Origin: Synechococcus sp. CS-1331
Lineage (GTDB): Bacteria > Cyanobacteriota > Cyanobacteriia > PCC-6307 > Cyanobiaceae
Length of the DNA stretch: 46,724 nt
Reading direction: 5' to 3'
NCBI GenBank assembly: GCA_025127975.1
Contig: JAHLYQ010000009.1
Location: 1-46,724 of the forward strand
In this document: in pieces, positions 9,475 to 17,607 of the stretch
Layout of the letters: each line of letters opens with the position of its first letter
How positions within the stretch are numbered: the first letter of the stretch is position 1
Program-made: the position numbers and the translations under genes
Notes under the pieces: model-generated
Database searches by the model: none
Seen by the model: the letters and a program-made list of their open reading frames with translations, nothing else
What the model was told of the DNA's origin: nothing

Positions 9475-9863
9475 GGCAGCGCCTCTGGCTGGCCCATGGC
9501 CAGGGCTCCATCGACCACCAGCACCGGGGCCTGGCCGCAAGCCCCCATGCAGCTGGTGGTCTCAAAGGCCACCCCCCGCTGCCGCAGGGCGGCCTCCAGC
9601 CGCTCGGCCCCCCGCACGAAACAGGCGGTACCCCGGCAGACAACGCAGCGATGGGGCGGCGGCGGGTCGAGGCGAAACAAGTGGTAGAAGCTCGCCACAC
9701 CCATCACCTCACTGAGGGGGCGGGCCATGCTGATGGCCAGCTGCTGCAGCTCTTGCCTGGGCAGGTAGCCATGCAGCAACTGCACGCTGTGGAGCCGCTC
9801 GATCAGCGAATCGCCCGGATCATGGGATGGCAGTTGCTCAGGTTTCATTGCCACCCAGGTCAT
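9465..9863 (-). CDS. hoxE: Bidirectional hydrogenase diaphorase subunit HoxE
   Basis: NuoE-like 2Fe-2S subunit of the diaphorase, thought to help connect the enzyme to ferredoxin or NAD(P)H. The cluster ligands are C76 and C81 (CRGTAC) and C105 and C109 (CMGAC); the segment VMGVASFYHLF is the usual NuoE signature. The ATG at 9863 was chosen because GAGGG sits about 8 bases upstream and the codon lies directly after the stop of the preceding small gene; a second ATG five codons later (9848) is an alternative. First core gene of hoxEFUYH. Confidence 0.93.
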   Translation of the reverse strand: MTWVAMKPEQLPSHDPGDSLIERLHSVQLLHGYLPRQELQQLAISMARPLSEVMGVASFYHLFRLDPPPPHRCVVCRGTACFVRGAERLEAALRQRGVAFETTSCMGACGQAPVLVVDGALAMGQPEALPWA

Positions 9864-9864
9864 C

Positions 9865-10104
9865 CTAAAAACCCTCGTCTGGATCGAATTCACTCCAGCC
9901 GGGGCTGGCGTCGTTGAACAGGCCGTAGCGCGCCGTCTGATCGTCCATCAAGGTGTTGCCCGTGGGCCGCGTGTCACAGCTGATGCCGCCGTCAGCGGTG
10001 GGCTGGCAGTTGTCGAATTCCACTCCGGCGCGGGCGGGCGACGGCCCCAGCAGGGCCAGGGAGAGTCCTGCCAGGGCAAGGGAACTGATTGGCAGAAGCT
10101 TCAT
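9865..10104 (-). CDS. Small secreted protein upstream of hoxE
   Basis: A 79-residue protein with a clear Sec signal peptide (MKLLPISSLALAGLSLALLG, probable cut after ARA near residue 26). The mature part has two cysteines and conserved-looking LMDDQTARYGLFNDASPGW and ends DPDEGF. I recognise similar small proteins as uncharacterised products of picocyanobacteria. Its stop is one base before the hoxE start and the hoxE ribosome-binding site lies within its last codons, so the two are probably cotranscribed; this may be chance neighbourhood rather than a hydrogenase role. A GTG one codon earlier (10107) is an alternative start. Confidence 0.7.
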   Translation of the reverse strand: MKLLPISSLALAGLSLALLGPSPARAGVEFDNCQPTADGGISCDTRPTGNTLMDDQTARYGLFNDASPGWSEFDPDEGF

Positions 10105-10167
10105 CACTGGGGCAGCGGCGGCGGGGTCGGTCTACTGAGATGATGGCTGAGGTTTTGCGTCTGAGCG

Positions 10168-10281
10168 ATGTACACCGATTGGACTGCCGTGATTCTGCTG
10201 CTGTTGACCGCAGCGCCACTGGCCGTTGTGGTGGCAACGGCAGCATTCTTTATCTGGCGAAAAAAGAAGCAGAAAGGATGA
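10168..10281 (+). CDS. 37-residue single-span membrane peptide
   Basis: A short ORF, MYTDWTAVILLLLTAAPL and onward, with one hydrophobic helix (about residues 6-29) ending FFIWRKKKQKG. The basic tail predicts the C-terminus in the cytoplasm. This is the size and shape of the small accessory subunits of photosynthetic and respiratory complexes, but it matches none I can name (not PetM, PsaM or PsbX from memory). It is divergent from the hox leader gene and convergent with gluQRS. The ribosome-binding site is weak (GAG three bases before ATG), so expression is uncertain. Confidence 0.5.
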   Translation: MYTDWTAVILLLLTAAPLAVVVATAAFFIWRKKKQKG

Positions 10282-10312
10282 GGCCCCTGCCGGCAGCCTT
10301 GCCAGAGGTTGC

Positions 10313-11275
10313 TCAGGCCTGGGGAGCCCCCAACAGATGGTCGAGCCGTTCAGGGCATGGCCCCAGCTCCTGCAGCAGCTCGATTGCACTCAGGCGCCCG
10401 CCGGCCGGCACCAGGCCGGCACTGGCTGCCAGATATCCAACCACCGATGCGGCATCGAGACCACGCTGGCGGTAGGCGGCGAGGCCCTCGCCTCCCTCCC
10501 GTTTGCTCAGCCGCCGGCCCTGCCCATCTGACCAGAGCGGCACGTGGCCGTAGCTCGGCGGGTCTGCCCCCAGGGCTGCCATCACGGCCACCTGGGCGCC
10601 GGTGGCGCTCCAGAGGTCACAGCCGCGCACCACATCACTGATGCCCAGGCTGAGCTCATCTACCGCCGTGGCCAGGTGGTAGGCGAGGAAGCCATCGGCC
10701 CGGCGCAGCACCACATCACCCACTGCGCTGGGGCCGTCAAGCTGACCTGGGGGGCCGTAGCTTTCCAGCCAGCGCAGCACCCCAGGCCCCAAGCGCAGCC
10801 GCCAGCTCGGCAGCCGCCCCTGCAGGGGCCCCCAACCTCCATCCCGGCCGCGACAGGTGCCGGGATAGACAGTCAAGGCTCCATCGGGAGCAGAGATATC
10901 GGCCAGCAGGCGGCGACTGCAACGGCAGGGATAGAGCAGGCCCTGCCTGCGCAGGGCGGAAAGCACCGTGGCGTAGAGGCCGCGTCGCTGGCTCTGCCGC
11001 AGCAGCGGCCCATCCCAATCCAGGCCCAGCCAGCGCAGGTCGGCCAGGATTGAAGCCTCCGCGCCCGGGCGATTGCGGGGCGTATCGAGATCGTCAAGGC
11101 GCAGCAGCCATTCCCCACCCCGCAGGCGAGCGTGCAACCAGCCCAGCAGGGCCGTGCGCAGGTTGCCCCGGTGCAGGGCGCCCGTGGGCGAGGGAGCAAA
11201 TCGCCCCCGGTAACCCTGCCGGCGCCGCAGCAAGCCGGCTTCCAGCAGGGCCTGCAAGTGGCGGGGCAGGGGCAT
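10313..11275 (-). CDS. gluQRS: Glutamyl-Q tRNA(Asp) synthetase
   Basis: A shortened glutamyl-tRNA synthetase paralogue that attaches glutamate to the queuosine base of tRNA-Asp rather than to a tRNA end. It has the class I motifs RFAPSPTGALHRGN (HIGH site) near residue 24 and RLSKREGGE (KMSKS site) near 260, plus a zinc-site-like CRCSRR and PGTC pair, and it lacks the anticodon-binding half of GltX. The ATG at 11275 gives 320 residues; an upstream in-frame TTG is less likely. It lies downstream of HU in the same direction, separated by a terminator. Confidence 0.92.
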   Translation of the reverse strand: MPLPRHLQALLEAGLLRRRQGYRGRFAPSPTGALHRGNLRTALLGWLHARLRGGEWLLRLDDLDTPRNRPGAEASILADLRWLGLDWDGPLLRQSQRRGLYATVLSALRRQGLLYPCRCSRRLLADISAPDGALTVYPGTCRGRDGGWGPLQGRLPSWRLRLGPGVLRWLESYGPPGQLDGPSAVGDVVLRRADGFLAYHLATAVDELSLGISDVVRGCDLWSATGAQVAVMAALGADPPSYGHVPLWSDGQGRRLSKREGGEGLAAYRQRGLDAASVVGYLAASAGLVPAGGRLSAIELLQELGPCPERLDHLLGAPQA

Positions 11276-11291
11276 GGCCGCTGAGAACAAC

Positions 11292-11321
11292 AAAAGCGGG
11301 GCAACAAAAAAGCGGCCCCGC
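11292..11321 (-). terminator. Rho-independent terminator of HU gene
   Basis: On the minus strand GCGGGGC (11321-11315) pairs with GCCCCGC (11302-11296) around a T-rich loop, followed by TTTT. It sits 46 bases after the HU stop and just before gluQRS, so HU is probably a monocistronic message. Confidence 0.7.
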
Positions 11322-11367
11322 AGGACCTCTTCAGCAAGGGTGGTCCGGTCCTGGAACGATGCCCGGA

Positions 11368-11643
11368 TCAGCCCTGAACCCGGTCCTTAAACATCTTGCC
11401 AGCGGTGAAGGCAGGCACCCGCTTGGCAGGAATTTTGATTTTCTCGCCGGTCTTGGGGTTCAGACCCTGACGGGCGGAACGATCCCGGGGTTCAAAGGAA
11501 CCGAAGCCCAGAATGGAAACCTTCTTGCCTTCCACCACCGAATCAATGATGGTTTCGATGGCAGCATCCACCACCAGGGAGACGTCGGTTTTGGTGAGCT
11601 CGGTGCGGGCAGCAACGAGGTTGACTAGATCAGCTTTGTTCAT
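11368..11643 (-). CDS. DNA-binding protein HU
   Basis: Nucleoid-associated histone-like protein of 91 residues that binds and bends DNA as a dimer. It begins MNKADLVNLVAAR, has the dimer core GFGSFEPRDRSARQG and the DNA-binding arm NPKTGEKIKIPA, and ends at KMFKDRVQG, all standard for bacterial HU. The reading frame continues upstream without homology, so the ATG at 11643 is the start. It has no Shine-Dalgarno; instead a CCTCCT run directly precedes the ATG (see findings). Confidence 0.96.
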   Translation of the reverse strand: MNKADLVNLVAARTELTKTDVSLVVDAAIETIIDSVVEGKKVSILGFGSFEPRDRSARQGLNPKTGEKIKIPAKRVPAFTAGKMFKDRVQG

Positions 11644-11833
11644 AGGAGGAAGAAGCCTCGGGGTTGACGGTCGGGATCCGACAGAAGGTGGCGAGTCGGA
11701 AACGCCGACCGGCCCGGAGTTAAGCCTCGCAATCGTATGGGGACTCAGCCCTTGCTGCAACAAGAAAGTGCGGCGGCGCAACGGTTTTCGTGACAATTTC
11801 CGCACATAGGGCGGATCGGAGTGGCTGCCGGCA

Positions 11834-12670
11834 TCACAAATCGAGGCCCGCCAGCAGGGCAGCTCCCCCAGTTACGAGCTTTTCGCCCCGCAGCGCACCA
11901 AGCCCGCCACCACTGGCGATCCAGGCCGGAGAGCCCGCCGGCAACCAACCGCGCAGCAGCTCCAGACTGCGCAGCTGACGGGGCCAGTGGAAGGTGCGCG
12001 CCGTGGGCAATGGGGCCAGGGCCGCCGGCCCAGTTGGCACCAACAGACGGCCGCAGAAAAGGCCATCAAGGACTCCTGCCCGCACATGCAACACGCAGGC
12101 CCCGGGCGTCGGACCCGGTGTCCAAAGCAGCTTGACCCCCGGTGCCAGGGAATGTTCAGCCGCAAAGCTTGTGCATTGCCTCACCCCGGGCAGGAGGTAG
12201 GCCTCCTGCTCCTGCACCAGCACGGGCCAGCCGATGGCCTCCTGAAAGCGGCGGCAGCGCCCATGCCCCTCGCGGCTGGTGAGCACGATCGTGCCTGGAC
12301 CCACCTGGAGCGAGCGCCGTTGGAGCATCTCCAGATTGGCCTGGGTGTATCCGGGACAATCCACCAGCAGATCGCCATCGCCGCCATAGGCCGAGCCTTC
12401 CAGCAGCCAGCTGCTACCTCCCTGGCTTTCGCGACTGGGCGCGAACAGCCACAACCCCGCAATCACCTGCTGGGGCGGGCGGCCGGGTTCGGGGGGCTGG
12501 GTGAGCAAGGCCAAGGCTGGGGCGGCGGCAGGTGGGGAGAGCAGGGGAAGAAGGTCTGGAGACGGCCACCTCAGCAGGATCCTGCTGCCCCCAGCGAAAG
12601 GCCTGCTTAACGTTGCCGTATCCAGGCCAGGCCCATTGACGGTCCAATTCAACAGTCCTGAGCTCTCCAT
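11834..12670 (-). CDS. Metallo-beta-lactamase-fold protein, probably without metal site
   Basis: A cyanobacterial family related to metallo-beta-lactamase-fold hydrolases. The body from about residue 70 (IAGLWLFAPSRESQGG) matches the family order: LLVDCPGYTQ, a strand-loop where the metal motif should be (LTSREGHGR), LLWTPGPTPGACVLH, and a C-terminal FHWPRQLRSLELL. The HxHxDH motif is reduced to one histidine and the usual TPGHTPG has Pro for His, so a catalytic zinc site looks lost. The ATG at 12670 gives 278 residues and overlaps the start codon of the divergent debranching enzyme; a GTG near residue 69 is an alternative start. Function unknown. Confidence 0.75.
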   Translation of the reverse strand: MESSGLLNWTVNGPGLDTATLSRPFAGGSRILLRWPSPDLLPLLSPPAAAPALALLTQPPEPGRPPQQVIAGLWLFAPSRESQGGSSWLLEGSAYGGDGDLLVDCPGYTQANLEMLQRRSLQVGPGTIVLTSREGHGRCRRFQEAIGWPVLVQEQEAYLLPGVRQCTSFAAEHSLAPGVKLLWTPGPTPGACVLHVRAGVLDGLFCGRLLVPTGPAALAPLPTARTFHWPRQLRSLELLRGWLPAGSPAWIASGGGLGALRGEKLVTGGAALLAGLDL

Positions 12671-14771
12671 GGACCCCAGCGCCAACCACCACCCGGGCAA
12701 GGGGCTGCACATCGGCCATCCCTGGCCCCTGGGTGCCAGCCTCACCGCCAGGGGAGTGAATTTCTCCGTGGTTGCCCCCCTGGCCACCCGGATCGAACTG
12801 CTGCTCTTCAGCCACGGCGACGCCACCGAAGCCGACCGGATTGTGGAGCTCGACCAGCGGCACCGTTCCGGCGACCACTGGCACGTGGAGGTTGAGGGTC
12901 TCGGGCTGGGGAGCTGCTACGGCTATCGGGTGTTCGGAGCGCTGCAACCCGGCGGCCATGGCTTCAACCCGTCCAAGGTGCTGCTCGACCCCTGTGCCAG
13001 GGCCATCGCCGGCTGGAGCGGCTATGGGCGGGGCAGTGCCGTAGGGGCGGCCCCGAATACCAGCCAATGCCTCAAGGGGGTGGTGACCGAGCGGGATCGG
13101 TTTGATTTCCATCACGCCCCCAGGCCTCGCCACAGCTGGCAGAAGAGCGTGATCTACGAGCTGCATGTGGGCGGCTTTACCCAGGGGCCGGGCTGTCCCG
13201 TGGCTGAGGAGCACCAGGGGCGCCTGCTGGGCCTGATCCCCACCCTGCCCTACCTGCGCGAGCTCGGCATCACCACCATCGAGCTGCTGCCGGTGATGGC
13301 CTTCGATCCCCATGACGCGCCGGCTGGTCGCCACAACTACTGGGGCTACAGCCCCCTGAGCTGGATGGCCCCCCACCCCGACTACCTGGTGGGCGACGAC
13401 CCGCTCAACGGCCGAAACCAGGTGCGGCAGCTGGTGACCGCCTGCCACCGGGCCGGCATCGAGGTGTTGCTCGATGTGGTGTACAACCACACCACCGAAG
13501 GCAATCAGGATGGCCCAACCCTGAGCTGGCGCGGCTTCTGCGATCGCCTCTACTACCAGCAAAGCGCCCGGGGGGACTACCAGGATGTCAGCGGCTGCGG
13601 CAACACAATCGCCGCCAATCGCCCGCTGGTGCGACGCCTGATCCTGGAATCCCTGCGCTGCTGGGCCACCGAACTGGGCATCGACGGATTTCGCTTCGAC
13701 CTGGGAATTGCCCTCAGCCGGGGCGACAACCTGGCACCGCTGGACACACCGCCGCTGTTTGAGGAGATGGAGGCCGATCCCGACCTCAGCGACCTCAAAC
13801 TGATCAGCGAACCCTGGGACTGTGGCGGCCTCTACCGCCTCTCTGACTTTCCAGCCCGCCGGGTGGCCACCTGGAACGGCCGCTTCCGTGACGACCTGCG
13901 GCGCTTCTGGAAGGGCGATGAGAAAACCTGCTGGACCATGGCCCAGCGGCTCAGCGGCAGCCCCGACCTGTTCACCAACGCACCGGTGCACCCGGGCCAG
14001 TGCATCACCTTCCTCACCGCCCACGACGGCTTCACCCTGGCCGACCTGGTGAGTTTCAACGGCAAGCACAACCTCGCCAACGGTGAAGACAACCGCGACG
14101 GCGACAACCACAACAACAGCTGGAACCACGGCATCGAGGGACCCAGTTCCGACCACGCCATCACCGCCCTGCGGGAGCGCCAGCTACGCAACCTGCTCAC
14201 CAGCCTGCTGCTGGCACCGGGGGTGCCCATGCTGCTGATGGGTGACGAGGTGCGCCGCAGCCAGGGGGGCAACAACAACAGCTGGTGCCAGAACAACCCC
14301 CTGGGCTGGATGCATTGGCAACCCGACGAGGGCGACTTGGCCCTGCGGCTGTTTCTGCGCCGGCTGCTCAAGCTGAGGGCCCACCTGGCAGCCCTGTTCA
14401 ACCCGGAGCAAAGCATCGATGAGACGCCCCAACGGCGCAGCAGCGATCGCGGCAATCTCTGGCGCCAGTGGCACGGGGTCGAACTGGACAAGCCAGACTG
14501 GGCCAGCTGGTCCCACACCCTGGCCTGGAGTCTTCAGGACAGCCGTCAGGGCCCCATGGTCTGGTGTGGTCTGAACTCTTACAGCAAGGCGATGCACTTC
14601 GAGCTGCCCGCCTGTCCCAACGGCTGGCTGCGGGTGATCGACACCGCCCTCCCCCCCGGCGACGACCTGCCATCCGAGCCCCAGCCCTGGCTGCCCACCG
14701 GCGCCCCCCTACAAAGCCGCAGCCTGATGCTGCTGGTGGCGGCGCCGTTGCTCAAGGGGGCGGAGCTTTAG
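12669..14771 (+). CDS. glgX: Glycogen debranching enzyme (isoamylase/GlgX type)
   Basis: Hydrolyses alpha-1,6 branch points of glycogen, releasing maltooligosaccharides for catabolism in the dark. The 700 residues comprise an N-terminal CBM48 domain (about 15-110) and a GH13 barrel with all four conserved regions: DVVYNH (269-274), GFRFDLG with nucleophile D344, SEPWD with acid-base E381, and TAHDGF with D453. Sequence such as NYWGYSPL and HNLANGEDNRDG is typical of GlgX/TreX enzymes. It starts at an ATG sharing two bases with the start of the opposite gene. In cyanobacteria this enzyme also supports fermentation, which fits the nearby hydrogenase, though that link is inference. Confidence 0.93.
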   Translation: MDPSANHHPGKGLHIGHPWPLGASLTARGVNFSVVAPLATRIELLLFSHGDATEADRIVELDQRHRSGDHWHVEVEGLGLGSCYGYRVFGALQPGGHGFNPSKVLLDPCARAIAGWSGYGRGSAVGAAPNTSQCLKGVVTERDRFDFHHAPRPRHSWQKSVIYELHVGGFTQGPGCPVAEEHQGRLLGLIPTLPYLRELGITTIELLPVMAFDPHDAPAGRHNYWGYSPLSWMAPHPDYLVGDDPLNGRNQVRQLVTACHRAGIEVLLDVVYNHTTEGNQDGPTLSWRGFCDRLYYQQSARGDYQDVSGCGNTIAANRPLVRRLILESLRCWATELGIDGFRFDLGIALSRGDNLAPLDTPPLFEEMEADPDLSDLKLISEPWDCGGLYRLSDFPARRVATWNGRFRDDLRRFWKGDEKTCWTMAQRLSGSPDLFTNAPVHPGQCITFLTAHDGFTLADLVSFNGKHNLANGEDNRDGDNHNNSWNHGIEGPSSDHAITALRERQLRNLLTSLLLAPGVPMLLMGDEVRRSQGGNNNSWCQNNPLGWMHWQPDEGDLALRLFLRRLLKLRAHLAALFNPEQSIDETPQRRSSDRGNLWRQWHGVELDKPDWASWSHTLAWSLQDSRQGPMVWCGLNSYSKAMHFELPACPNGWLRVIDTALPPGDDLPSEPQPWLPTGAPLQSRSLMLLVAAPLLKGAEL

Positions 14772-14795
14772 GAGGCGGCCTTATTGAGAAAAGGA

Positions 14796-14866
<71 letters not shown>

Positions 14867-14993
14867 AACAGTTACCTCCGAGTCAGCACGGATGCACTGA
14901 AGCGGTGCCGTGAGCTCGCCCCCAGCAGGAGGCTTGCTTCCCTCGGCTCCTGCATTATGACTCGATCACCCCGCCTATCCAGAACTGCCGTCT

Positions 14994-16385
14994 GTGACGC
15001 CTGACCCCAGCGCGGCAACGAACCCAAGCCTGGGCAAGTCGGCCCGGCGACGACTGCTCTGGAGCTACGGCCTCGGCGATATCGGCACCGGCATGGCCGC
15101 CACCCAGCTGGGCTTCTATCTATTTGTCTTCTACACAGGCGTAGTGGGGCTGCCGGCCTGGATGGCCGGCCTGGTGCTGATGGTGCTCAAGGTGTGGGAT
15201 GGCATCAACGATCCGCTGGTGGGCTGGCTGAGCGACCACACCAAACACCCCTGGGGGCCGCGTCTGCCCTGGATGGCCGGCAGCGCCATCCCCCTGGGGC
15301 TCGCCCTGGTGGCGATGTGGTGGGTTCCGCCGGGAAGCGACTGGCAGAAGTTCACCCTGCTGGTGCTGATCCAGCTGGTGGCCATGGCCCTCTACACCTG
15401 CGTCAACCTGCCCTACTCGGCCCTCGCCTCGGAGCTCACCGGCTCCACCCAGCTGCGCACCGAACTGAACGCAAGCCGGTTCACCGGCTCAATCCTGGCG
15501 GGCCTGGCGGGCCTGGTGCTGGGGGCCCTGCTGGTGGGCCAGGGAGCCCCTGGCTACCTGCGGATGGGCTGGGTTTCCGGGCTGCTGCTCACGGTTTTCA
15601 CCCTGCTGTGCTGCTGGGGGCTGGCTCCCTTTGCACGCACCTGCCAGCGGCCCAAGGGCCAGCCCGAGCCGCTCGGCCGCCAGCTGCGGCGGCTGGCCGC
15701 CAACCCCCTCTTTTTGAAAGTGTTGGGCCTCTACCTGCTGCTGTGGTGCGCCCTGCAACTGATGCAGCCGGTTTCGCTGATTTTCCTGGCCGTGGTGATG
15801 CACCTGCCCGAAAGCTGGAGCACCTGGATCCTGATCCCCTTCCAGCTGAGCGCCCTGGTGGGATTGCAGCTGTGGAGCCGGGTAGCGGGCCGCCATGGCC
15901 GGATCTGCGCCCTGCGCTGGGGCACCGGCCTCTGGATCGCCGGCTGTCTGGCGGCCATGCTGCTGATCCCCATGGATTCCAGCGCAGCTCCCCTGGCCAC
16001 GGCCAGTAACAGCCTGGGGCTGGCCCTGCTCGTGCTCACGATCGTGGTGATTGGCCTCGGGGCCTCCACTGCCTATCTGATCCCCTGGGCCCTGCTGCCC
16101 GATGCGATCGATGCGGACCCAGACCAACCGGCTGGCCTCTACACGGCCTGGATGGTGGTGACCCAGAAACTGGGCATCGGCGTCGCCGTGTTCGCCCTCG
16201 GCAATGTGCTCAGCTGGAGTGGCTACCAGGCCAGTGAGGGACTGGTTCAGCCAGGCTCAGTCCTCACCACGATCCGCCTCTGCATGGGCCTGATTCCAGC
16301 GGTTCTGATCGCTGCTGGCCTCCTGGTGATGCGACGCTGGCCTGAGAAGGGTCTGCACCGCCGGCCGGCATCGCCATCACCATGA
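14994..16385 (+). CDS. GPH-family MFS transporter (sugar:cation symporter type)
   Basis: An inner-membrane transporter of about 12 helices in 463 residues. The family hallmark is DGINDPLVGWLSDHTK followed by GPRLPW (about residues 69-95), which identifies the glycoside-pentoside-hexuronide symporter group (MFS_2), related to melibiose carriers and to eukaryotic lysolipid transporters. The substrate cannot be told; its position at the head of an operon with an MlaE-like permease and plsY makes a lipid substrate worth considering. The start is GTG; its stop overlaps the next ATG. Confidence 0.85.
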   Translation: MTPDPSAATNPSLGKSARRRLLWSYGLGDIGTGMAATQLGFYLFVFYTGVVGLPAWMAGLVLMVLKVWDGINDPLVGWLSDHTKHPWGPRLPWMAGSAIPLGLALVAMWWVPPGSDWQKFTLLVLIQLVAMALYTCVNLPYSALASELTGSTQLRTELNASRFTGSILAGLAGLVLGALLVGQGAPGYLRMGWVSGLLLTVFTLLCCWGLAPFARTCQRPKGQPEPLGRQLRRLAANPLFLKVLGLYLLLWCALQLMQPVSLIFLAVVMHLPESWSTWILIPFQLSALVGLQLWSRVAGRHGRICALRWGTGLWIAGCLAAMLLIPMDSSAAPLATASNSLGLALLVLTIVVIGLGASTAYLIPWALLPDAIDADPDQPAGLYTAWMVVTQKLGIGVAVFALGNVLSWSGYQASEGLVQPGSVLTTIRLCMGLIPAVLIAAGLLVMRRWPEKGLHRRPASPSP

Positions 16386-17146
16386 AGCGTCCCGTCTGGT
16401 TCAAGTCCCCCCGCTGGCTGTCACGCCTGGGCTCCAGCCTGCTGATCGGCGGCCAGGCGGTGAGTGCCGTCGCCAAGGGCCGCATCGGCTTCAACGACCT
16501 GATGCAGGAGCTGATGGAGGCCGGCCCCGGCAGCTTTCTGATCGTGCTGATCACCGCCCTGGCAGCCGGCACTGTGTTCAACATCCAGGTGGCAGCGGAG
16601 CTGAGCAAGCAAGGCGCCAGCGCCACGGTGGGGGGGCTGCTAGCCCTGGGGCTGTCGCGGGAAATAGCGCCCCTGCTCACCGCCACCCTGCTCACGGGCA
16701 AGGTGGCCACGGCCTATGCGGCCCAGATCGGCACCATGAAGGTGACCGAGCAGATCGACGCCATCACCATGCTGCGCACCGACCCGGTCGAATACCTAGT
16801 GGTGCCCCGGGTGCTGGCCATGGTGATCATGGCGCCGGTGCAGTGCCTGCTGTTTTTCTGGGTGGGGATCTGGTCAGGCCAGGTGAGCAGCACGATTCTC
16901 TACAGCATCCCCCCATCGGTTTTTTGGAACTCCGTACGCACCTGGATGGAGCCCAACGACCTGCCGTCGATGCTGCTGAAGGCCCTGGTCTTCGGCCTGC
17001 AGATCGCCGTGATCGCCTGCGGCTGGGGCCTGACAACCCGCGGGGGCCCCAAGGAGGTGGGCACCAGCACCACCGGGGCCGTGGTGATGATCCTGGTCAC
17101 CGTCGCCCTGATGGACGCCCTGCTCACCAAATTGCTTTTCGGCTGA
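16382..17146 (+). CDS. MlaE-like ABC transporter permease
   Basis: An integral membrane permease of the MlaE/YrbE/TGD1 family (254 residues), which moves phospholipids or related lipids between membranes with MlaD-type substrate-binding and MlaF-type ATPase partners. Diagnostic segments are GLLALGLSREIAPLLTATLL (about 84-103) and QIGTMKVTEQIDAITMLRTDP (about 114-134). The matching ATPase and MCE-domain genes are not next to it here. It overlaps its upstream gene by ATGA and its downstream gene by TGATG. Confidence 0.93.
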   Translation: MKRPVWFKSPRWLSRLGSSLLIGGQAVSAVAKGRIGFNDLMQELMEAGPGSFLIVLITALAAGTVFNIQVAAELSKQGASATVGGLLALGLSREIAPLLTATLLTGKVATAYAAQIGTMKVTEQIDAITMLRTDPVEYLVVPRVLAMVIMAPVQCLLFFWVGIWSGQVSSTILYSIPPSVFWNSVRTWMEPNDLPSMLLKALVFGLQIAVIACGWGLTTRGGPKEVGTSTTGAVVMILVTVALMDALLTKLLFG

Positions 17147-17607
17147 TGCCCTCCTCCAACTCCCCCACTGGTGATACGGAGCTGAGCCCTGGCTCCAGCG
17201 GCGTGGTGCTGGCACCCAGCTACGGCGTCGCCCTTGGGGTGATCGGGCTGGCTCTGGCCGCCCTTGGCCTCCTTCCCCTCTGGGGCGGCGCACTCTGGGT
17301 GAGCCTGTCGGTGGCGCTGTTGGGCCTGTTTTTGCTGTTGCAGACAAGCCTGTTGCGGCTGGAGTTTGGCGCCGATGCCATGCTGGTATGGCGCCAGCAG
17401 ACCCTGCTGCGCAGCTTCCCCTATGCCGAATGGCTGGGCTGGAAACTGTTCTGGCCAGGGTTGCCAGCGTTGTTTTACTTCCGTGAGCAGCGCAGCATCC
17501 ACCTGCTGCCACTGCTCTTTGATGCCTCCACCCTGCGGGAGCAACTGGCCCAGCACCTGGGCCAACTCAACGCAGCGGAGCGTTCCGATTCCGATCGCGA
17601 TGACTGA
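17146..17607 (+). CDS. DUF3119 family membrane protein
   Basis: A cyanobacterial protein of 153 residues with two adjacent hydrophobic segments (about 20-65, VVLAPSYGVALGVIG and LWVSLSVALLGLFLLLQ) followed by a soluble part with LRLEFGADAMLVWR, a PH-like beta-rich layout, and SFPYAEWLGWKLFWPGLP. The function is unknown. It starts on the overlapping TGATG of the permease gene and overlaps the next gene by 8 bases, so the group is translationally coupled. Confidence 0.8.
   Translation: MPSSNSPTGDTELSPGSSGVVLAPSYGVALGVIGLALAALGLLPLWGGALWVSLSVALLGLFLLLQTSLLRLEFGADAMLVWRQQTLLRSFPYAEWLGWKLFWPGLPALFYFREQRSIHLLPLLFDASTLREQLAQHLGQLNAAERSDSDRDD

Noticed and set aside
12414..14156. Long open frame (580 codons) on the minus strand opposite glgX
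   Set aside because: Its translation is Val/Gly/Ala/His-rich without any motif, as expected from the complement of GC-rich coding DNA; glgX on the plus strand has all catalytic residues.
14925..14953. GCAGGAG...CTCCTGC inverted repeat before the transporter gene as a riboswitch or operator
   Set aside because: Only seven pairs with a 15-base loop; no conserved riboswitch core is present.
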